Assembly: GCF_013403915.1 (NCBI RefSeq)
Contig: NZ_JABFDI010000010.1
Location: 62,001 to 126,000, forward strand
Origin: Winogradskyella pacifica
GTDB lineage: Bacteria; Bacteroidota; Bacteroidia; Flavobacteriales; Flavobacteriaceae
DNA: 64,000 bases
Reading direction: 5' to 3'
Shown here: in pieces, positions 23,264-32,927 of the stretch
How positions within the stretch are numbered: position 1 is the first letter of the stretch
How the letters are laid out: each line of letters opens with the position of its first letter
Notes under the pieces: generated by a model
The model's database searches: none
Seen by the model: the letters and a program-made list of their open reading frames with translations, nothing else
What the model was told of the DNA's origin: nothing
Translations under genes and position numbers: made by a program

Positions 23264-24639
23264 CAAAACTATTAGATGTGTTTTGTGAAATCCCTTGTTT
23301 AACTGAACAATCACGGCAGTTAGGAGGAATTATATTGCAAAAAAAATGGTTTAAATCAGCAGATAAAAGAGTTATTGGGCAATATCTTCAAAAATTTATT
23401 GATTATAATTCAGAGCAATTTAAATTCTTGGGTGTTCAACCTTATATAATTGGCACAGACAAAAGTACCGCACTAACGTTTCGTTCATCTGGTTTTATTG
23501 GTTCTATTCCACTACGAGCATCTGATACTGGAAAGCAAATAGGCGACTTTGTGGTAATGCCGAGATTTACCGGTCGTGATAGATTTGAAGATTATATTGA
23601 AATTCTAAACTTGCTAGGAACAGAAATTAGCCCTGAAGTAGTTGACAGTTTGCCATTAGCATCAGGTAAGAACTTTAGGCCGCCATTGTACTTAGAAGCT
23701 GTAAAATTCATTTCGTCCCTTGAAACACTAGCAATGAGACCATGGCGTAAGTTTGATAATATTGAAAAAGTTTCAAACCAACCAACTGGACAAATAAATT
23801 GGAATAAATATATTAATTCGGAATATAAAGTTGAAAACCGTTTAAAGTTTCCATCTAGAATCAATGTATTAAGTGAATTTCATAGCGAATATGCTGAAGT
23901 TAGATATGTTTTTGATATTTGTAAAAGCGAACTCTTATCGGCAAATACGCCGCAAAGAATAAAAAATACACTTCGAAATAAGTTAAACTTTCTTGAAAAA
24001 CGATTACATCATCACAATTCAAAAGCAACTAATAAAATGGTTATTCGGTTTTCAGACAGTCCAATAGTCAAAAACTGTAAGGAGCAAGCTAATAAAATTT
24101 TAAACTATAACCTTGTTGATAGTACATCTTGGCGTGTTGATTTCTCAGATGTATTTGAGAAATTTATACAACATATCTTTAGGGAAGTCGCAAAAGAAAC
24201 TGGTGGGCGACTTTATACAAATTTTAAATTCCAATCTAGTACAAAAAAGCATTACTCTTGGGAATTGAAACATATTGAACCGGATGCTATTTTTCAGAAA
24301 GAAAATTTATTAGTGTTTATTGACGCCAAATACAAATCAAACCTTTATAATAAGTTTGGTCAGAGCGAAATATTGAAGGCTGACCATCGTCACGACTTAC
24401 ATCAAATAATGGCCTACTCATCTTTTAGTAACACTAATTTAAAATATGGATTTCTTTGTTACCCTTCAAACGAAATGGAAATAAAAAGCATACAGTTTAA
24501 AAATGGTATAAACGAAGTAAAAAATACAATATTAATTTTTGGAGTACCTCTAAGAAAAGATAGTATATGGGAAGCAAAAAGATTATTGACGAGTAAACTA
24601 AATGAAATTGAAAGAAGACAAAGAGAAAGTCACGTTTAG
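23260..24639 (+). CDS. McrC-like nuclease subunit
   Basis: A 459-aa protein, the partner of the McrB-like motor. The C-terminal nuclease domain shows the family helix DFSDVFEKFIQHIF (about 294-307) and a PD-(D/E)XK core: PDAIF (about 341-345), with the acidic/lysine pair in FIDAKYK (about 353-359). The N-terminal half (about 1-280) is the McrB-binding region with beta-strand-rich sequence and GRDRFEDYIEILNLLG. It overlaps the mcrB-like gene by 4 bases, indicating translational coupling. It is the last gene of the operon; no clear terminator is seen in the 141 AT-rich bases before polA, which is convergent. Confidence 0.88.
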   Translation: MTKLLDVFCEIPCLTEQSRQLGGIILQKKWFKSADKRVIGQYLQKFIDYNSEQFKFLGVQPYIIGTDKSTALTFRSSGFIGSIPLRASDTGKQIGDFVVMPRFTGRDRFEDYIEILNLLGTEISPEVVDSLPLASGKNFRPPLYLEAVKFISSLETLAMRPWRKFDNIEKVSNQPTGQINWNKYINSEYKVENRLKFPSRINVLSEFHSEYAEVRYVFDICKSELLSANTPQRIKNTLRNKLNFLEKRLHHHNSKATNKMVIRFSDSPIVKNCKEQANKILNYNLVDSTSWRVDFSDVFEKFIQHIFREVAKETGGRLYTNFKFQSSTKKHYSWELKHIEPDAIFQKENLLVFIDAKYKSNLYNKFGQSEILKADHRHDLHQIMAYSSFSNTNLKYGFLCYPSNEMEIKSIQFKNGINEVKNTILIFGVPLRKDSIWEAKRLLTSKLNEIERRQRESHV

Positions 24640-24780
24640 CGATAACAACTTTAGCTTAAATAATTAATAAGGTTAAGTGTTTAACTGAATATATATTAAT
24701 TTGCTAATCCTTATATATTCTTAAAAAAAACTTACTAATTCTTCAAACCTTTATAAAAATCCCTTTGAGAATCATTCTCT

Positions 24781-27612
24781 TTAATGCGCCTCCAACCAAT
24801 TCAACCCCGTATCCACCTCAACATCAAGCGGCACATCCATAATAAATGCACTTTCCATTTCGGTTTTAATTAAGGTAGTGAGTTCTTTGAGTTCTGGTTT
24901 GTAGATGTCAAAGACCAATTCATCATGTACTTGTAAGAGCATCTTCGATTTATAATGTCCAGCTTCTAGCTTGTTGAAAATATTAATCATCGCTATTTTA
25001 ATAATATCGGCAGCACTTCCTTGTATGGGTGCGTTAACGGCATTTCGTTCTGCAGCACCTCTGACTACAGCGTTACGCGAGTTGATATCTTTTAAATAAC
25101 GACGACGTCCCAAAACGGTAGAGACATAGCCGTGATCTCTTGCAAAATCGACTTGCTTACTCATGTAAGCCTTTAATTTTGGATAGGTTTCGTAATAGGT
25201 GTCAATAAGTTCTTTGGCTTCACCACGCGATAAATCGGTTTGGTTACTTAACCCAAAGGCAGACACACCATAGATGATTCCGAAATTAACAGTTTTGGCA
25301 TTGCTACGTTGTTCTCTGGTGACTTTAGCCAATGGCACATTAAATACTTTGGATGCGGTTGAAGCATGAATATCCTCACCGTTTTTAAAGGCTTCAATCA
25401 TGGTTTCTTCTTCACTTAAAGCAGCAATGATTCGTAATTCTATTTGCGAATAATCGGCAGCGAGTAAGATGTACTCTTCGTTTCTTGGCACAAAGGCTTT
25501 ACGCACTTGACGACCACGTTCGGTACGAATTGGAATATTCTGTAAATTAGGATTGTTACTACTTAAACGTCCAGTTGCTGCAACAGTTTGCATGTAATCC
25601 GTATGCACACGACCTGTAGAGGATTCTACTTGTAAAGGCAACGCATCTACATAGGTGCTCTTTAATTTTGAAAGGCCTCTAAAATCTAAAATTTTCTGAA
25701 TGATATCATGGTCTTTTGCTAAATAGGATAAGATATCTTCGCCAGTCGCATATTGCCCTGTTTTCGTTTTCTTAGGTTTATCAACGAGTTTCATGTTTTC
25801 AAACAGCACAATACCTAACTGCTTTGGAGAGGCAATGTTGAATTCCTCGCCTGCTGTGGCATAAATTTCTTGTTCGAGCGTTGCGATGTCGTTATTCAAA
25901 TCTTCGGATAAGGAGTCTAGAAATTCTTTATCGAGATTAATGCCTTCTAATTCCATGGCTGCTAGGACACGCAGTAGCGGAATTTCAATCTCATCGAATA
26001 ATTTTTGAGTATTAGCTTCGCCTAATTCCGTTGTGAAATGTTCTTTTAATTGTAAGGTAATATCGGCATCTTCTACGGCGTATTCGGTTAGTTTTTCTAA
26101 CGGCACATCGCGCATAGACAATTGATTCTTTCCTTTTTTACCAATGAGGTCTGTAATAGAAATTGGTGTATAGTTTAAGTAGGTTTCTGCTAAGATGTCC
26201 ATATTGTGACGCATATCGGCATTAATTAAATAATGCGCTAACATGGTATCGAAGAGTTTGCCTTTAACCTCGATATTGTATTTGGCTAATACTTTGATGT
26301 CGTATTTTAAGTTCTGACCGATTTTTTCGATGGTTTCATTTTCGAAAAATGGTCTGAAGGTTTCAATTAATTCTTGCGCTTCATTTCTATCTTCTGGAAA
26401 TGGGACATAAAATCCTTTGCCAACTTCCCAAGAAAATGCAATCCCGACTAATTCTGCGGTTAATGCATTTAAGCCTGTGGTTTCGGTATCAAAGCACACA
26501 GACGTTTGATTCATTAAGTTCTTAACAAACAGTTTGGTTGCCATACCAGGCGCGACGCTTTGGTAAAAATGAGAATAGGTTGCTGACGTTTTTCTAGTAT
26601 TTTCGGAAATAGTTTCAGTTGCTGAAGGTTCTCCACCTCCAAATAATGAGAATTGACCTTCGCCTGCGCCAGAAGTTGAAGTTGAACTCGAAGTTGAACT
26701 CGAGCTTGAATTTGTTGTGTTTTCTGTTTTGGGTGCAAAGGTTTTATTAAAATTATCAATGAGACGTCTAAATTCTAATTCTTGAAAAATTTCAGTCACT
26801 TTTGGAATATCAGGTTCTGACATTTCAAAATCTTCTGCATTAAACTCTACAGGGACGTCGAGCATAATGGTCGCCAATTGTTTAGATAATAAACCGAGTT
26901 CTTGATTAGCTTCAATCTTCTCTTTCATTTTCCCTTTTAGCTCGTGTGAATTTGCAAAAAGGTTTTCCATACTGCCATAAGCCGCTAAAAATTTCTTTGC
27001 TGTTTTTTCACCAACGCCTGGCAATCCAGGAATATTATCAGAGGCATCTCCCATCATTCCTAAAAAGTCAATGACTTGCAGAGGATCGGTAACTTCAAAT
27101 TTCTTTTGTACTTCTGGGATGCCCCAAGTTTCGTAACCACCTCCAAAAACAGGTCGGTACATAAAGATGTTTTCTGAAACGAGTTGTGCAAAATCCTTAT
27201 CCGGAGTTACCATAAAGGTTTTGTAACCTTCTTTTTCGGCTTTTTTAGCTAAGGTACCAATGACATCATCGGCCTCATAACCTTCTTTCACCATGATTGG
27301 AATGTGCATGGCTTCAAGAATATTACAAATATGCGGAATGGCCGTTTTAATGCCTTCTGGTGTTGCGTCTCTGTTGGCTTTGTAAGCTTCGAACATTTCC
27401 ACGCGGTCTACACTACCTCCTTTGTCAAAACAAACGGCTAAATGATCTGGTCGTTCGCGTTTAATCACATCTAAAAGCGAATTCATAAAGCCCATAATGG
27501 CTGAGGTGTCTTCCCCTTTAGAATTGATTCTTGGATTTTTTATAAAAGCATAATACCCGCGGAAAATTAAAGCGTAAGCATCAACTAGAAATAGGCGTTT
27601 TTGATCTGACAT
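24781..27612 (-). CDS. polA: DNA polymerase I
   Basis: A 943-aa three-domain polymerase for Okazaki-fragment processing and repair. The N-terminal 5'-3' exonuclease (about 1-295) has LFLVDAYALIFRGYYA and DNIPGLPGVGEKTAKK. A linker rich in serine and threonine (about 296-330) follows. The 3'-5' exonuclease (about 350-540) keeps the first proofreading motif FDTETTGL. The polymerase domain has TGRLSSNNPNLQNIPIRT, DYSQIELRI, RSNAKTVNFGIIYG and the final LQVHDELVFD. All motifs look intact. The gene is convergent with mcrC and preceded by a 350-base region. The low-complexity linker is encoded by a 12-bp tandem repeat. Confidence 0.97.
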   Translation of the reverse strand: MSDQKRLFLVDAYALIFRGYYAFIKNPRINSKGEDTSAIMGFMNSLLDVIKRERPDHLAVCFDKGGSVDRVEMFEAYKANRDATPEGIKTAIPHICNILEAMHIPIMVKEGYEADDVIGTLAKKAEKEGYKTFMVTPDKDFAQLVSENIFMYRPVFGGGYETWGIPEVQKKFEVTDPLQVIDFLGMMGDASDNIPGLPGVGEKTAKKFLAAYGSMENLFANSHELKGKMKEKIEANQELGLLSKQLATIMLDVPVEFNAEDFEMSEPDIPKVTEIFQELEFRRLIDNFNKTFAPKTENTTNSSSSSTSSSTSTSGAGEGQFSLFGGGEPSATETISENTRKTSATYSHFYQSVAPGMATKLFVKNLMNQTSVCFDTETTGLNALTAELVGIAFSWEVGKGFYVPFPEDRNEAQELIETFRPFFENETIEKIGQNLKYDIKVLAKYNIEVKGKLFDTMLAHYLINADMRHNMDILAETYLNYTPISITDLIGKKGKNQLSMRDVPLEKLTEYAVEDADITLQLKEHFTTELGEANTQKLFDEIEIPLLRVLAAMELEGINLDKEFLDSLSEDLNNDIATLEQEIYATAGEEFNIASPKQLGIVLFENMKLVDKPKKTKTGQYATGEDILSYLAKDHDIIQKILDFRGLSKLKSTYVDALPLQVESSTGRVHTDYMQTVAATGRLSSNNPNLQNIPIRTERGRQVRKAFVPRNEEYILLAADYSQIELRIIAALSEEETMIEAFKNGEDIHASTASKVFNVPLAKVTREQRSNAKTVNFGIIYGVSAFGLSNQTDLSRGEAKELIDTYYETYPKLKAYMSKQVDFARDHGYVSTVLGRRRYLKDINSRNAVVRGAAERNAVNAPIQGSAADIIKIAMINIFNKLEAGHYKSKMLLQVHDELVFDIYKPELKELTTLIKTEMESAFIMDVPLDVEVDTGLNWLEAH
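26672..26713 (-). repeat. 12-bp tandem repeat inside polA
   Basis: Units GAAGTTGAACTC (26678-26689 and 26690-26701), a half unit before and a diverged unit after encode the Ser/Thr-rich linker between the two exonuclease domains. The array keeps the frame, so changes in copy number would only lengthen or shorten the linker. Confidence 0.7.
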
Positions 27613-27977
27613 GTTATATCATATTTTATTTAAGTGAGCTTCAAAAAACACCCTTTTTTCATTTCTGCTTCAAAATAAAAATGAAACGTAGCTATGGCTA
27701 TGTTTAATTTTTCTTTCTCGCATCATCTAAAAAAATCATCATTTTTTGTGTCAGCTAACCTAAACAAAAAATGATATTGCGTTAATTTGAAAATGAATGT
27801 CACATTGAGCGCAGTCGAAATGCTTACGTACTATAGCTTTTGACATTTCTCAAATGTGCTTAAAACTAATAGTGTAAAATGTTTTTGATTGTGCTAATGA
27901 GAACAGCCTGCAAATTACAAAAACTAAAGCGTTTATTTAAAAAGCAATTTGTAATTTTCCAAACTTAAATGATACCC
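27613..27977. other. Intergenic region between polA and the isoaspartyl peptidase gene
   Basis: No coding frame is seen. It holds a 9-bp hairpin AAACGTAGC / GCTATGTTT with a TATG loop (near 27680-27702) and a TGTCA-type repeat at 27798-27858 (annotated separately). Promoters for the divergent polA and isoaspartyl peptidase genes must lie here; the best candidate for the latter is TAATTTTC about 20 bases before its start, one base off consensus. Confidence 0.6.
27798..27858. repeat. TGTCA...GAGCGCAGTCGAA dispersed-type repeat
   Basis: The block TGTCACATTGAGCGCAGTCG (27798-27817) continues with AAATG and has a partner arm GACATTTCTCAAATGTG (27842-27858), so CACATTGAG / CTCAAATGTG can pair. It resembles the block at 60568-60593 (TGTCATTCAGAGTGAAGCGA). 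Such blocks recur in many flavobacterial genomes, from general knowledge. Confidence 0.6.
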
Positions 27978-28907
27978 ATGAAAACATTCTCAATAGCCAT
28001 TCACGGAGGCGCAGGAACTTTAGTAAAAGGGATGATGACTCCTGAATTGGAAGCACAGTATAAATCGGCATTACAGTCGGCTTTAAATGAAGGTTATAAA
28101 CTATTAGACGATGGAAAATCGGCAGTTGAAGCTGTTGAAGAAGCCGTAAAATTATTAGAGAATTCGCATTTATTCAATGCCGGAAAAGGCTCTGTGTTTA
28201 CAGCTACCGAAACGCATGAAATGGATGCTTCTATCATGGATGGTAAAACTTTGAATGCTGGAGGCGTGAGTTTAATAACAGGAATTAAAAATCCGGTGTC
28301 TTTGGCTCGTGATGTCATGGAAAAAAGCGAACATGTGTTTTTAGCCGGTGACGGAGCGATGCAGTTTGCTAAAGAACTCGATTATAAATTAGAAGATGCA
28401 TCTTATTTTTATGATGAGTTTCGACACAAACAATGGTTAGACATTAAGGATACTGATGGTTTTCAGTTAGATCATGCTACAAAAAAAGATTCCAAATTCG
28501 GAACCGTTGGCGCGGTAGCCTGCGACCAAGATGGTAACATTGCTGCAGCAACATCTACTGGAGGTATGACCAATAAAAAATGGGGACGTGTTGGAGATAG
28601 CCCGATGATTGGAGCGGGAAATTATGCCAACAATAAAACCTGCGCCATTAGTTGTACAGGAAGTGGTGAGTTTTTTATTAGAGGTGTTGTAGCTTACGAT
28701 GTAGCGTGTTTAATGGAGCACAAAGGCATGTCGGTAAAAGACGCTTCAAGTGAAGTCATCCATAAAAGAATCTTAGAAATTGGAGGTGATGGTGGCTTAA
28801 TTGCTGTGGATACTAACGGGAACATTGCGATGCCATTTAATACGGAAGGGATGTATCGTGGACAGAAATCTTCTGATGGGGTTGATGATGTTTCTATTTA
28901 TGGATAG
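27978..28907 (+). CDS. Isoaspartyl peptidase / L-asparaginase, plant type
   Basis: A 309-aa Ntn-hydrolase. The N-terminus MKTFSIAIHGGAGTL is characteristic. The GTVGAVACD motif places the autocatalytic nucleophile at Thr176, where the precursor is cut into alpha and beta chains. Substrate-binding segments NAGKGSVF, DASIMDG and the GRVGDSPMIGAGNYA region are intact. The family hydrolyses beta-aspartyl dipeptides and asparagine. No signal peptide, so cytoplasmic. An ATG three codons upstream is less family-like. Its position 0.3 kb from cphB suggests it cleaves the beta-Asp-Arg dipeptides released from cyanophycin; this is inferred from context. Confidence 0.93.
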   Translation: MKTFSIAIHGGAGTLVKGMMTPELEAQYKSALQSALNEGYKLLDDGKSAVEAVEEAVKLLENSHLFNAGKGSVFTATETHEMDASIMDGKTLNAGGVSLITGIKNPVSLARDVMEKSEHVFLAGDGAMQFAKELDYKLEDASYFYDEFRHKQWLDIKDTDGFQLDHATKKDSKFGTVGAVACDQDGNIAAATSTGGMTNKKWGRVGDSPMIGAGNYANNKTCAISCTGSGEFFIRGVVAYDVACLMEHKGMSVKDASSEVIHKRILEIGGDGGLIAVDTNGNIAMPFNTEGMYRGQKSSDGVDDVSIYG

Positions 28908-29238
28908 GTTTGTGAGGTTCTAAAGTCTCAAAGTCTCAGAGTTTCAAAGTTGAAAACGATTAAGATATTGCTTCCAATGGGTGTTTGTGCAATTTTCTCG
29001 CAAAGGCGCAAAGTTTGGTTGTGCAACAGGTTTTTGAAAATTGATATTTAGTTATTTGTTAATTTGTTTGTTCTTAAGATCTTTCTCTCTGCGCATCTCC
29101 GTGAAACCTCTGAGCATCTCTGTGTAATATTCTCGCAAAGGCGCTAAGACGCGAAGTGTGATTTTGGGAAACGTTTATAAAAATCAGTAAAATCTAGTAT
29201 ATAGTAATGAGATCCCTTTTTTCAAAGGGATGTTAGTG
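28908..29238. other. Repeat-rich intergenic region before cphB
   Basis: No coding frame. It contains a short periodic stretch AAAGTCTCAAAGTCTCAGAG (28923-28942), two copies of TTCTCGCAAAGGCGC (28995-29009 and 29130-29144), a 21-bp imperfect tandem (CTCTGCGCATCTC / CTCTGAGCATCTC, 29087-29128, 17 of 21 bases identical), and a hairpin next to the cphB stop. The blocks resemble widespread environmental intergenic repeats. Confidence 0.65.
29212..29231. terminator. Hairpin between two converging genes
   Basis: A perfect 8-bp stem ATCCCTTT / AAAGGGAT with a 4-base loop, 7 bases after the cphB stop. It lacks a T-run on either strand, so it may be a weak or Rho-assisted terminator or an RNA 3'-end stabiliser. 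Confidence 0.45.
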
Positions 29239-30102
29239 TTAGATGAAAGGAGCTTCAATAGGCAATACTTTTACTTTTCGAGTTTTAATACTGTACTCAT
29301 CACCATTAGATAATACATGAATCGTAAGGTTTGCCATAGTCATTGGCGTCCCTTCTTCTAGTATTTTTTCATTATTATGCGTTAATGTGCTTCCATCAAA
29401 AACAATGACCATTCCAGACCCAATTACGGTACAATCATTTCCATTTCTAATAATCATACCTGTATCTTCAGCGAGTCCAAACCCTATTAAATTCGGGAAT
29501 TTAGCAACAGCTTCCGATTGTCTTCCAAAGCGACCACGACGTATAAAGTGGGTGTCTATAATCAATTCAGGAATCAACCCTAAACCTTTATACATATTCA
29601 CAGCGCCTTTAATAAACGATTCCGAAGCACTTCCGCCAGCAATCATTTCGTTGGCCATTGCCATTGCACCTGCACTTGTGCCTGCAATAACAAAACCAGC
29701 TTCATTAACGAAGCGTTCCGCTAGAATGGTGTGTATTATCGTTCCACCAATTTTATCGGTAATCTTAGATTGATCACCACCAGAAAACATAACGCAGTTA
29801 GCACTTTTTATAAGTTCAATAGCATGTTCCGTTTCAGAATCTTCTTTAGAGCGAATGTCTAAAACTTCAACGTTTTTACAACCTAAAGTTGAAAAAGCAG
29901 TTAGATAATTTTCGCCAACTTCAACAGGAATACTAGATGCTGTTGGTATCACCACAATTTTGGCGTCAACTCCTCCAGCTTCTTTAACGACGTGGTACAA
30001 AATACCTTCGTCAATAAACTCTAGTGTGTAGATTTCGCTTTCTTCAATCCCTTTATCTTCATTTCCTCCAATAGGTATTAAAGTTCCCTTTATCTTCTGC
30101 AT
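29239..30102 (-). CDS. cphB: Cyanophycinase
   Basis: A 287-aa serine exopeptidase of the S51 family that releases beta-Asp-Arg dipeptides from cyanophycin. The nucleophile is Ser143 in GTSAGAM, preceded by FSGGDQSKI (about 106-114). The DTHFIRRGRFGR segment (about 183-194) is the family signature for polymer binding, and GLAEDTG follows. No signal peptide, so it acts on intracellular polymer. It is transcribed divergently from cphA across a 97-base gap containing promoters for both, the usual synthesis/degradation pair. Confidence 0.93.
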   Translation of the reverse strand: MQKIKGTLIPIGGNEDKGIEESEIYTLEFIDEGILYHVVKEAGGVDAKIVVIPTASSIPVEVGENYLTAFSTLGCKNVEVLDIRSKEDSETEHAIELIKSANCVMFSGGDQSKITDKIGGTIIHTILAERFVNEAGFVIAGTSAGAMAMANEMIAGGSASESFIKGAVNMYKGLGLIPELIIDTHFIRRGRFGRQSEAVAKFPNLIGFGLAEDTGMIIRNGNDCTVIGSGMVIVFDGSTLTHNNEKILEEGTPMTMANLTIHVLSNGDEYSIKTRKVKVLPIEAPFI

Positions 30103-30125
30103 AATTTGTATCTAAAAATATTGCC

Positions 30126-30165
30126 CAAAAATAAGCCATTTTTTTTAGTGAAAAATACTATATTT
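30126..30165. promoter_or_regulatory. Divergent cphB/cphA promoter region
   Basis: On the minus strand TATTTTTG (complement of 30126-30133) matches TAnnTTTG exactly, with A/T-rich sequence at -33. On the plus strand TATATTTA (near 30158-30165) matches in seven of eight positions, with T-runs at -33. The two promoters lie back to back in the 97-base gap, so synthesis and breakdown of the polymer could be co-regulated. Confidence 0.45.
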
Positions 30166-30199
30166 AGAATCTTTCAATAACTAAAACAAACCAACGAAC

Positions 30200-32842
30200 A
30201 TGAAAATACGCGAAATTAATGCGATGAGAGGACCTAATTACTGGTCTGTAAGACGACATAAATTAATTGTAATGGTTCTCGATCTTGAAGAGATGGAAGA
30301 ATTACCTTCTAATAAAATTGAAGGTTTCCCGGAGCGATTAAAAGCTATGTTTCCTACAATGTATTCACACCGTTGTTCTGAAGGTTGTGAAGGTGGTTTT
30401 TTTATACGCGTTGATGATGGGACTTGGATGGGGCATATTATAGAGCATATTGCTTTAGAGATTCAAACCCTTGCTGGTATGGATACTGGCTTTGGAAGAA
30501 CTAGAGGTTACGGAGAGCATGGCGTTTATAGTGTGGTTTTTTCTTATATGGAAGAGTCCGTTGGGCGTTTTGCTGCAAAGTCTGCAGTGAGAATATGTGA
30601 AGCCTTAATTGCAGGTGAAGCTTACGACTTGACTGATGATATTCAGGAAATGAGAGAATTGCGTGAAGCCGATCGTTTAGGACCAAGTACAGGGTCTATT
30701 GTTGAAGAAGCGGAAGCACGAGGTATCCCTTGGATACGACTAAATAAATATTCATTGTGCCAGTTGGGTTATGGGGCGAATCAGAAACGAATTCAAGCCA
30801 CCGTAACTTCAGAAACGAGTAGTATTGGAGTAGAATTGGCTTGCGATAAAGAAGACACTAAATTTTTATTAGAACAAGCTGAGGTTGAAGTACCTCGTGG
30901 AGATATTATTCGTCGTGAACGCAGTTTACAAGAGGCTTGTGATTATGTTGGTTATCCTTTGGTAATTAAGCCAATTGATGGTAATCATGGTCGTGGGATT
31001 ACTGTAGATATTCAAAATTATGAGGATGCACTAGAGGCTTTTCACCATGCGAAAGAAAGTTCTAAAAGTGGAGCCATTATCATTGAAAAGTTTATTGTCG
31101 GTCAAGATTATAGATTACTAGTTATTAATAATAGGTTAGTCGCTGGAGCGATTAGAACTCCGGCACATGTGATTGGAGATGGGACATCTACAGTTCAAGA
31201 ATTAATAGATAAAGTGAATAGCGATCCACGTCGTGGGTTTGGTCATGAAAATGTATTGACAAAAATCACTACGAACGAATTAACGCTAACTATTATAAAA
31301 GATGCGGGTTATACTTTAGAATCTGTTATTGCAGAAGGTGAACGTCTAATATTAAAAGACACCGCCAATTTAAGTACAGGAGGAACCGCAGAAGATATTA
31401 CAGATATTATACATCCTGCAAACGTAAGTATGGCAGAGCGTATTTCTAAAATTATTGATTTAGATATTTGTGGAATTGATATTATGACCACTGATATTTC
31501 ACAGCCCTTATCCGAAACCGGCGGAGCTGTTTTAGAAGTTAATGCTGGTCCTGGATTTAGAATGCACTTAGCACCAACATCCGGATTACCAAGAAATGTA
31601 GCCGCTCCGGTAATTGATAAATTATTTCCGAACAAAGGAGACACAGGGCGTATTCCAATTATAGCTATTACAGGAACTAACGGAAAAACAACGACGTCTA
31701 GATTAATGGCTCATATTGCCAAAATGAATGGCTATCGTGTGGGTTATACCACTAGTGATGGTGTTTATATTCAGAACCGTTTATTAATGACGGGGGATTG
31801 TACGGGGCCTGCAAGTGCAGAATTTGTATTGAAAGACCCGACAGTGAATTTTGCCGTTTTAGAATGTGCAAGAGGTGGCTTACTGAGAGCTGGTTTAGGC
31901 TTTAAAAAATGTGATGTCGCTATTGTAACTAATGTGGCTGCAGATCATTTAGGCTTAAAAGGGATTCATACAATAGAGCAATTAGCAAAAGTAAAAGGAG
32001 TAGTGCCAGAAACGGTTTTACCAGATGGCTATGCGATTTTAAATGCTGATGATGATTTGGTTTACGATATGCGACGCAGTTTAGATTGTAATGTTGCTTT
32101 GTTTTCAATGGATGAAAACAATCCGCATATTAAAGCTTTACAACGCTTAAATGGTATAACAGCAGTTTATGAAAATGGTTACGTAACCATATGTAGAGGA
32201 GAATGGAAAATGCGCTTAATGAAGGCTGAAAATATTCCGTTGACTTATGGTGGGAAAGCAAAATTCATGATTCAGAACGTGCTAGCAGCCGTTTTAGGAG
32301 CACATGTACAAGGTATTAGTATTGAAGACATGAAAGCAGGCTTGGAAACGTTTATCCCTTCTGCATCACAAACACCTGGACGCTTAAATTTATTTGAATT
32401 TAAAGACTTTACTATTTTACTCGATTATGCTCATAATCCAGCAGGAATGAGAGCCTTACAAGCGTTTACTAATGAACTTGAAGCGACCGTAAAAGTTGGT
32501 ATTATTGCAGGTATTGGAGATAGACGTGTAGAAGATAATAATGAAATGGGAGCGATTGCGGCTGATATGTTTGATGAGATTATTATTAGACAAGACAAGC
32601 GTTTAAGAGGTAAAACAGAGCAAGAATTAATTAAGATGCTAGATGATGGGATTAAGAGGCGCGATCCAAATAAGAAAACGACTATAATTCCATCAGAAAA
32701 AGAAGCGATTAAATTTGCCGTTAGAAATGCTGTAAAAGGTTCATTGATTATATTATGTAGTGATGTGATACCTGATGCTTTAGAATTGGTAAAGAAATTT
32801 AAAGAGCAAGAAGCGAATGGTGAATTAAACTATGCAGATTAA
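30200..32842 (+). CDS. cphA: Cyanophycin synthetase
   Basis: An 880-aa enzyme that polymerises aspartate and arginine into cyanophycin using ATP. Three parts are visible: an N-terminal domain (about 1-160), an ATP-grasp domain that adds Asp (about 215-475, with VIKPIDGNHGRGITVD and the magnesium/ATP segment LEVNAGPGFRMH), and a Mur-ligase-like domain that adds Arg (about 485-880, with the P-loop GTNGKTTTSRL near 492 and DYAHNPAGM). The length equals the cyanobacterial CphA1 class. It is divergent from cphB and followed by a strong terminator, so it is monocistronic. Confidence 0.96.
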   Translation: MKIREINAMRGPNYWSVRRHKLIVMVLDLEEMEELPSNKIEGFPERLKAMFPTMYSHRCSEGCEGGFFIRVDDGTWMGHIIEHIALEIQTLAGMDTGFGRTRGYGEHGVYSVVFSYMEESVGRFAAKSAVRICEALIAGEAYDLTDDIQEMRELREADRLGPSTGSIVEEAEARGIPWIRLNKYSLCQLGYGANQKRIQATVTSETSSIGVELACDKEDTKFLLEQAEVEVPRGDIIRRERSLQEACDYVGYPLVIKPIDGNHGRGITVDIQNYEDALEAFHHAKESSKSGAIIIEKFIVGQDYRLLVINNRLVAGAIRTPAHVIGDGTSTVQELIDKVNSDPRRGFGHENVLTKITTNELTLTIIKDAGYTLESVIAEGERLILKDTANLSTGGTAEDITDIIHPANVSMAERISKIIDLDICGIDIMTTDISQPLSETGGAVLEVNAGPGFRMHLAPTSGLPRNVAAPVIDKLFPNKGDTGRIPIIAITGTNGKTTTSRLMAHIAKMNGYRVGYTTSDGVYIQNRLLMTGDCTGPASAEFVLKDPTVNFAVLECARGGLLRAGLGFKKCDVAIVTNVAADHLGLKGIHTIEQLAKVKGVVPETVLPDGYAILNADDDLVYDMRRSLDCNVALFSMDENNPHIKALQRLNGITAVYENGYVTICRGEWKMRLMKAENIPLTYGGKAKFMIQNVLAAVLGAHVQGISIEDMKAGLETFIPSASQTPGRLNLFEFKDFTILLDYAHNPAGMRALQAFTNELEATVKVGIIAGIGDRRVEDNNEMGAIAADMFDEIIIRQDKRLRGKTEQELIKMLDDGIKRRDPNKKTTIIPSEKEAIKFAVRNAVKGSLIILCSDVIPDALELVKKFKEQEANGELNYAD

Positions 32843-32865
32843 TCCATTAGGAATTCTATAAACAT

Positions 32866-32897
32866 AAAAAAGCCGAAACGTGAGTTTCGGCTTTTTT
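32866..32897. terminator. Bidirectional terminator after cphA
   Basis: A perfect 9-bp stem AGCCGAAAC / GTTTCGGCT with a GTGA loop, flanked by six A and six T, so it can end transcription of cphA and of the minus-strand gene at 32928-33188. Confidence 0.93.
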
Positions 32898-32927
32898 AAT
32901 ATGGTTAATAGCGTTTTTTATAATGGT

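Noticed and set aside
21241-24639. Type II restriction-modification system
   Set aside because: The controller-like regulator suggested it, but no methyltransferase is present; the two large genes are an McrB-type GTPase and an McrC-type nuclease.
24640-24780. Terminator after mcrC or polA
   Set aside because: GAGAATcATTCTC next to the polA stop can pair only weakly with a very short loop; not enough to call.
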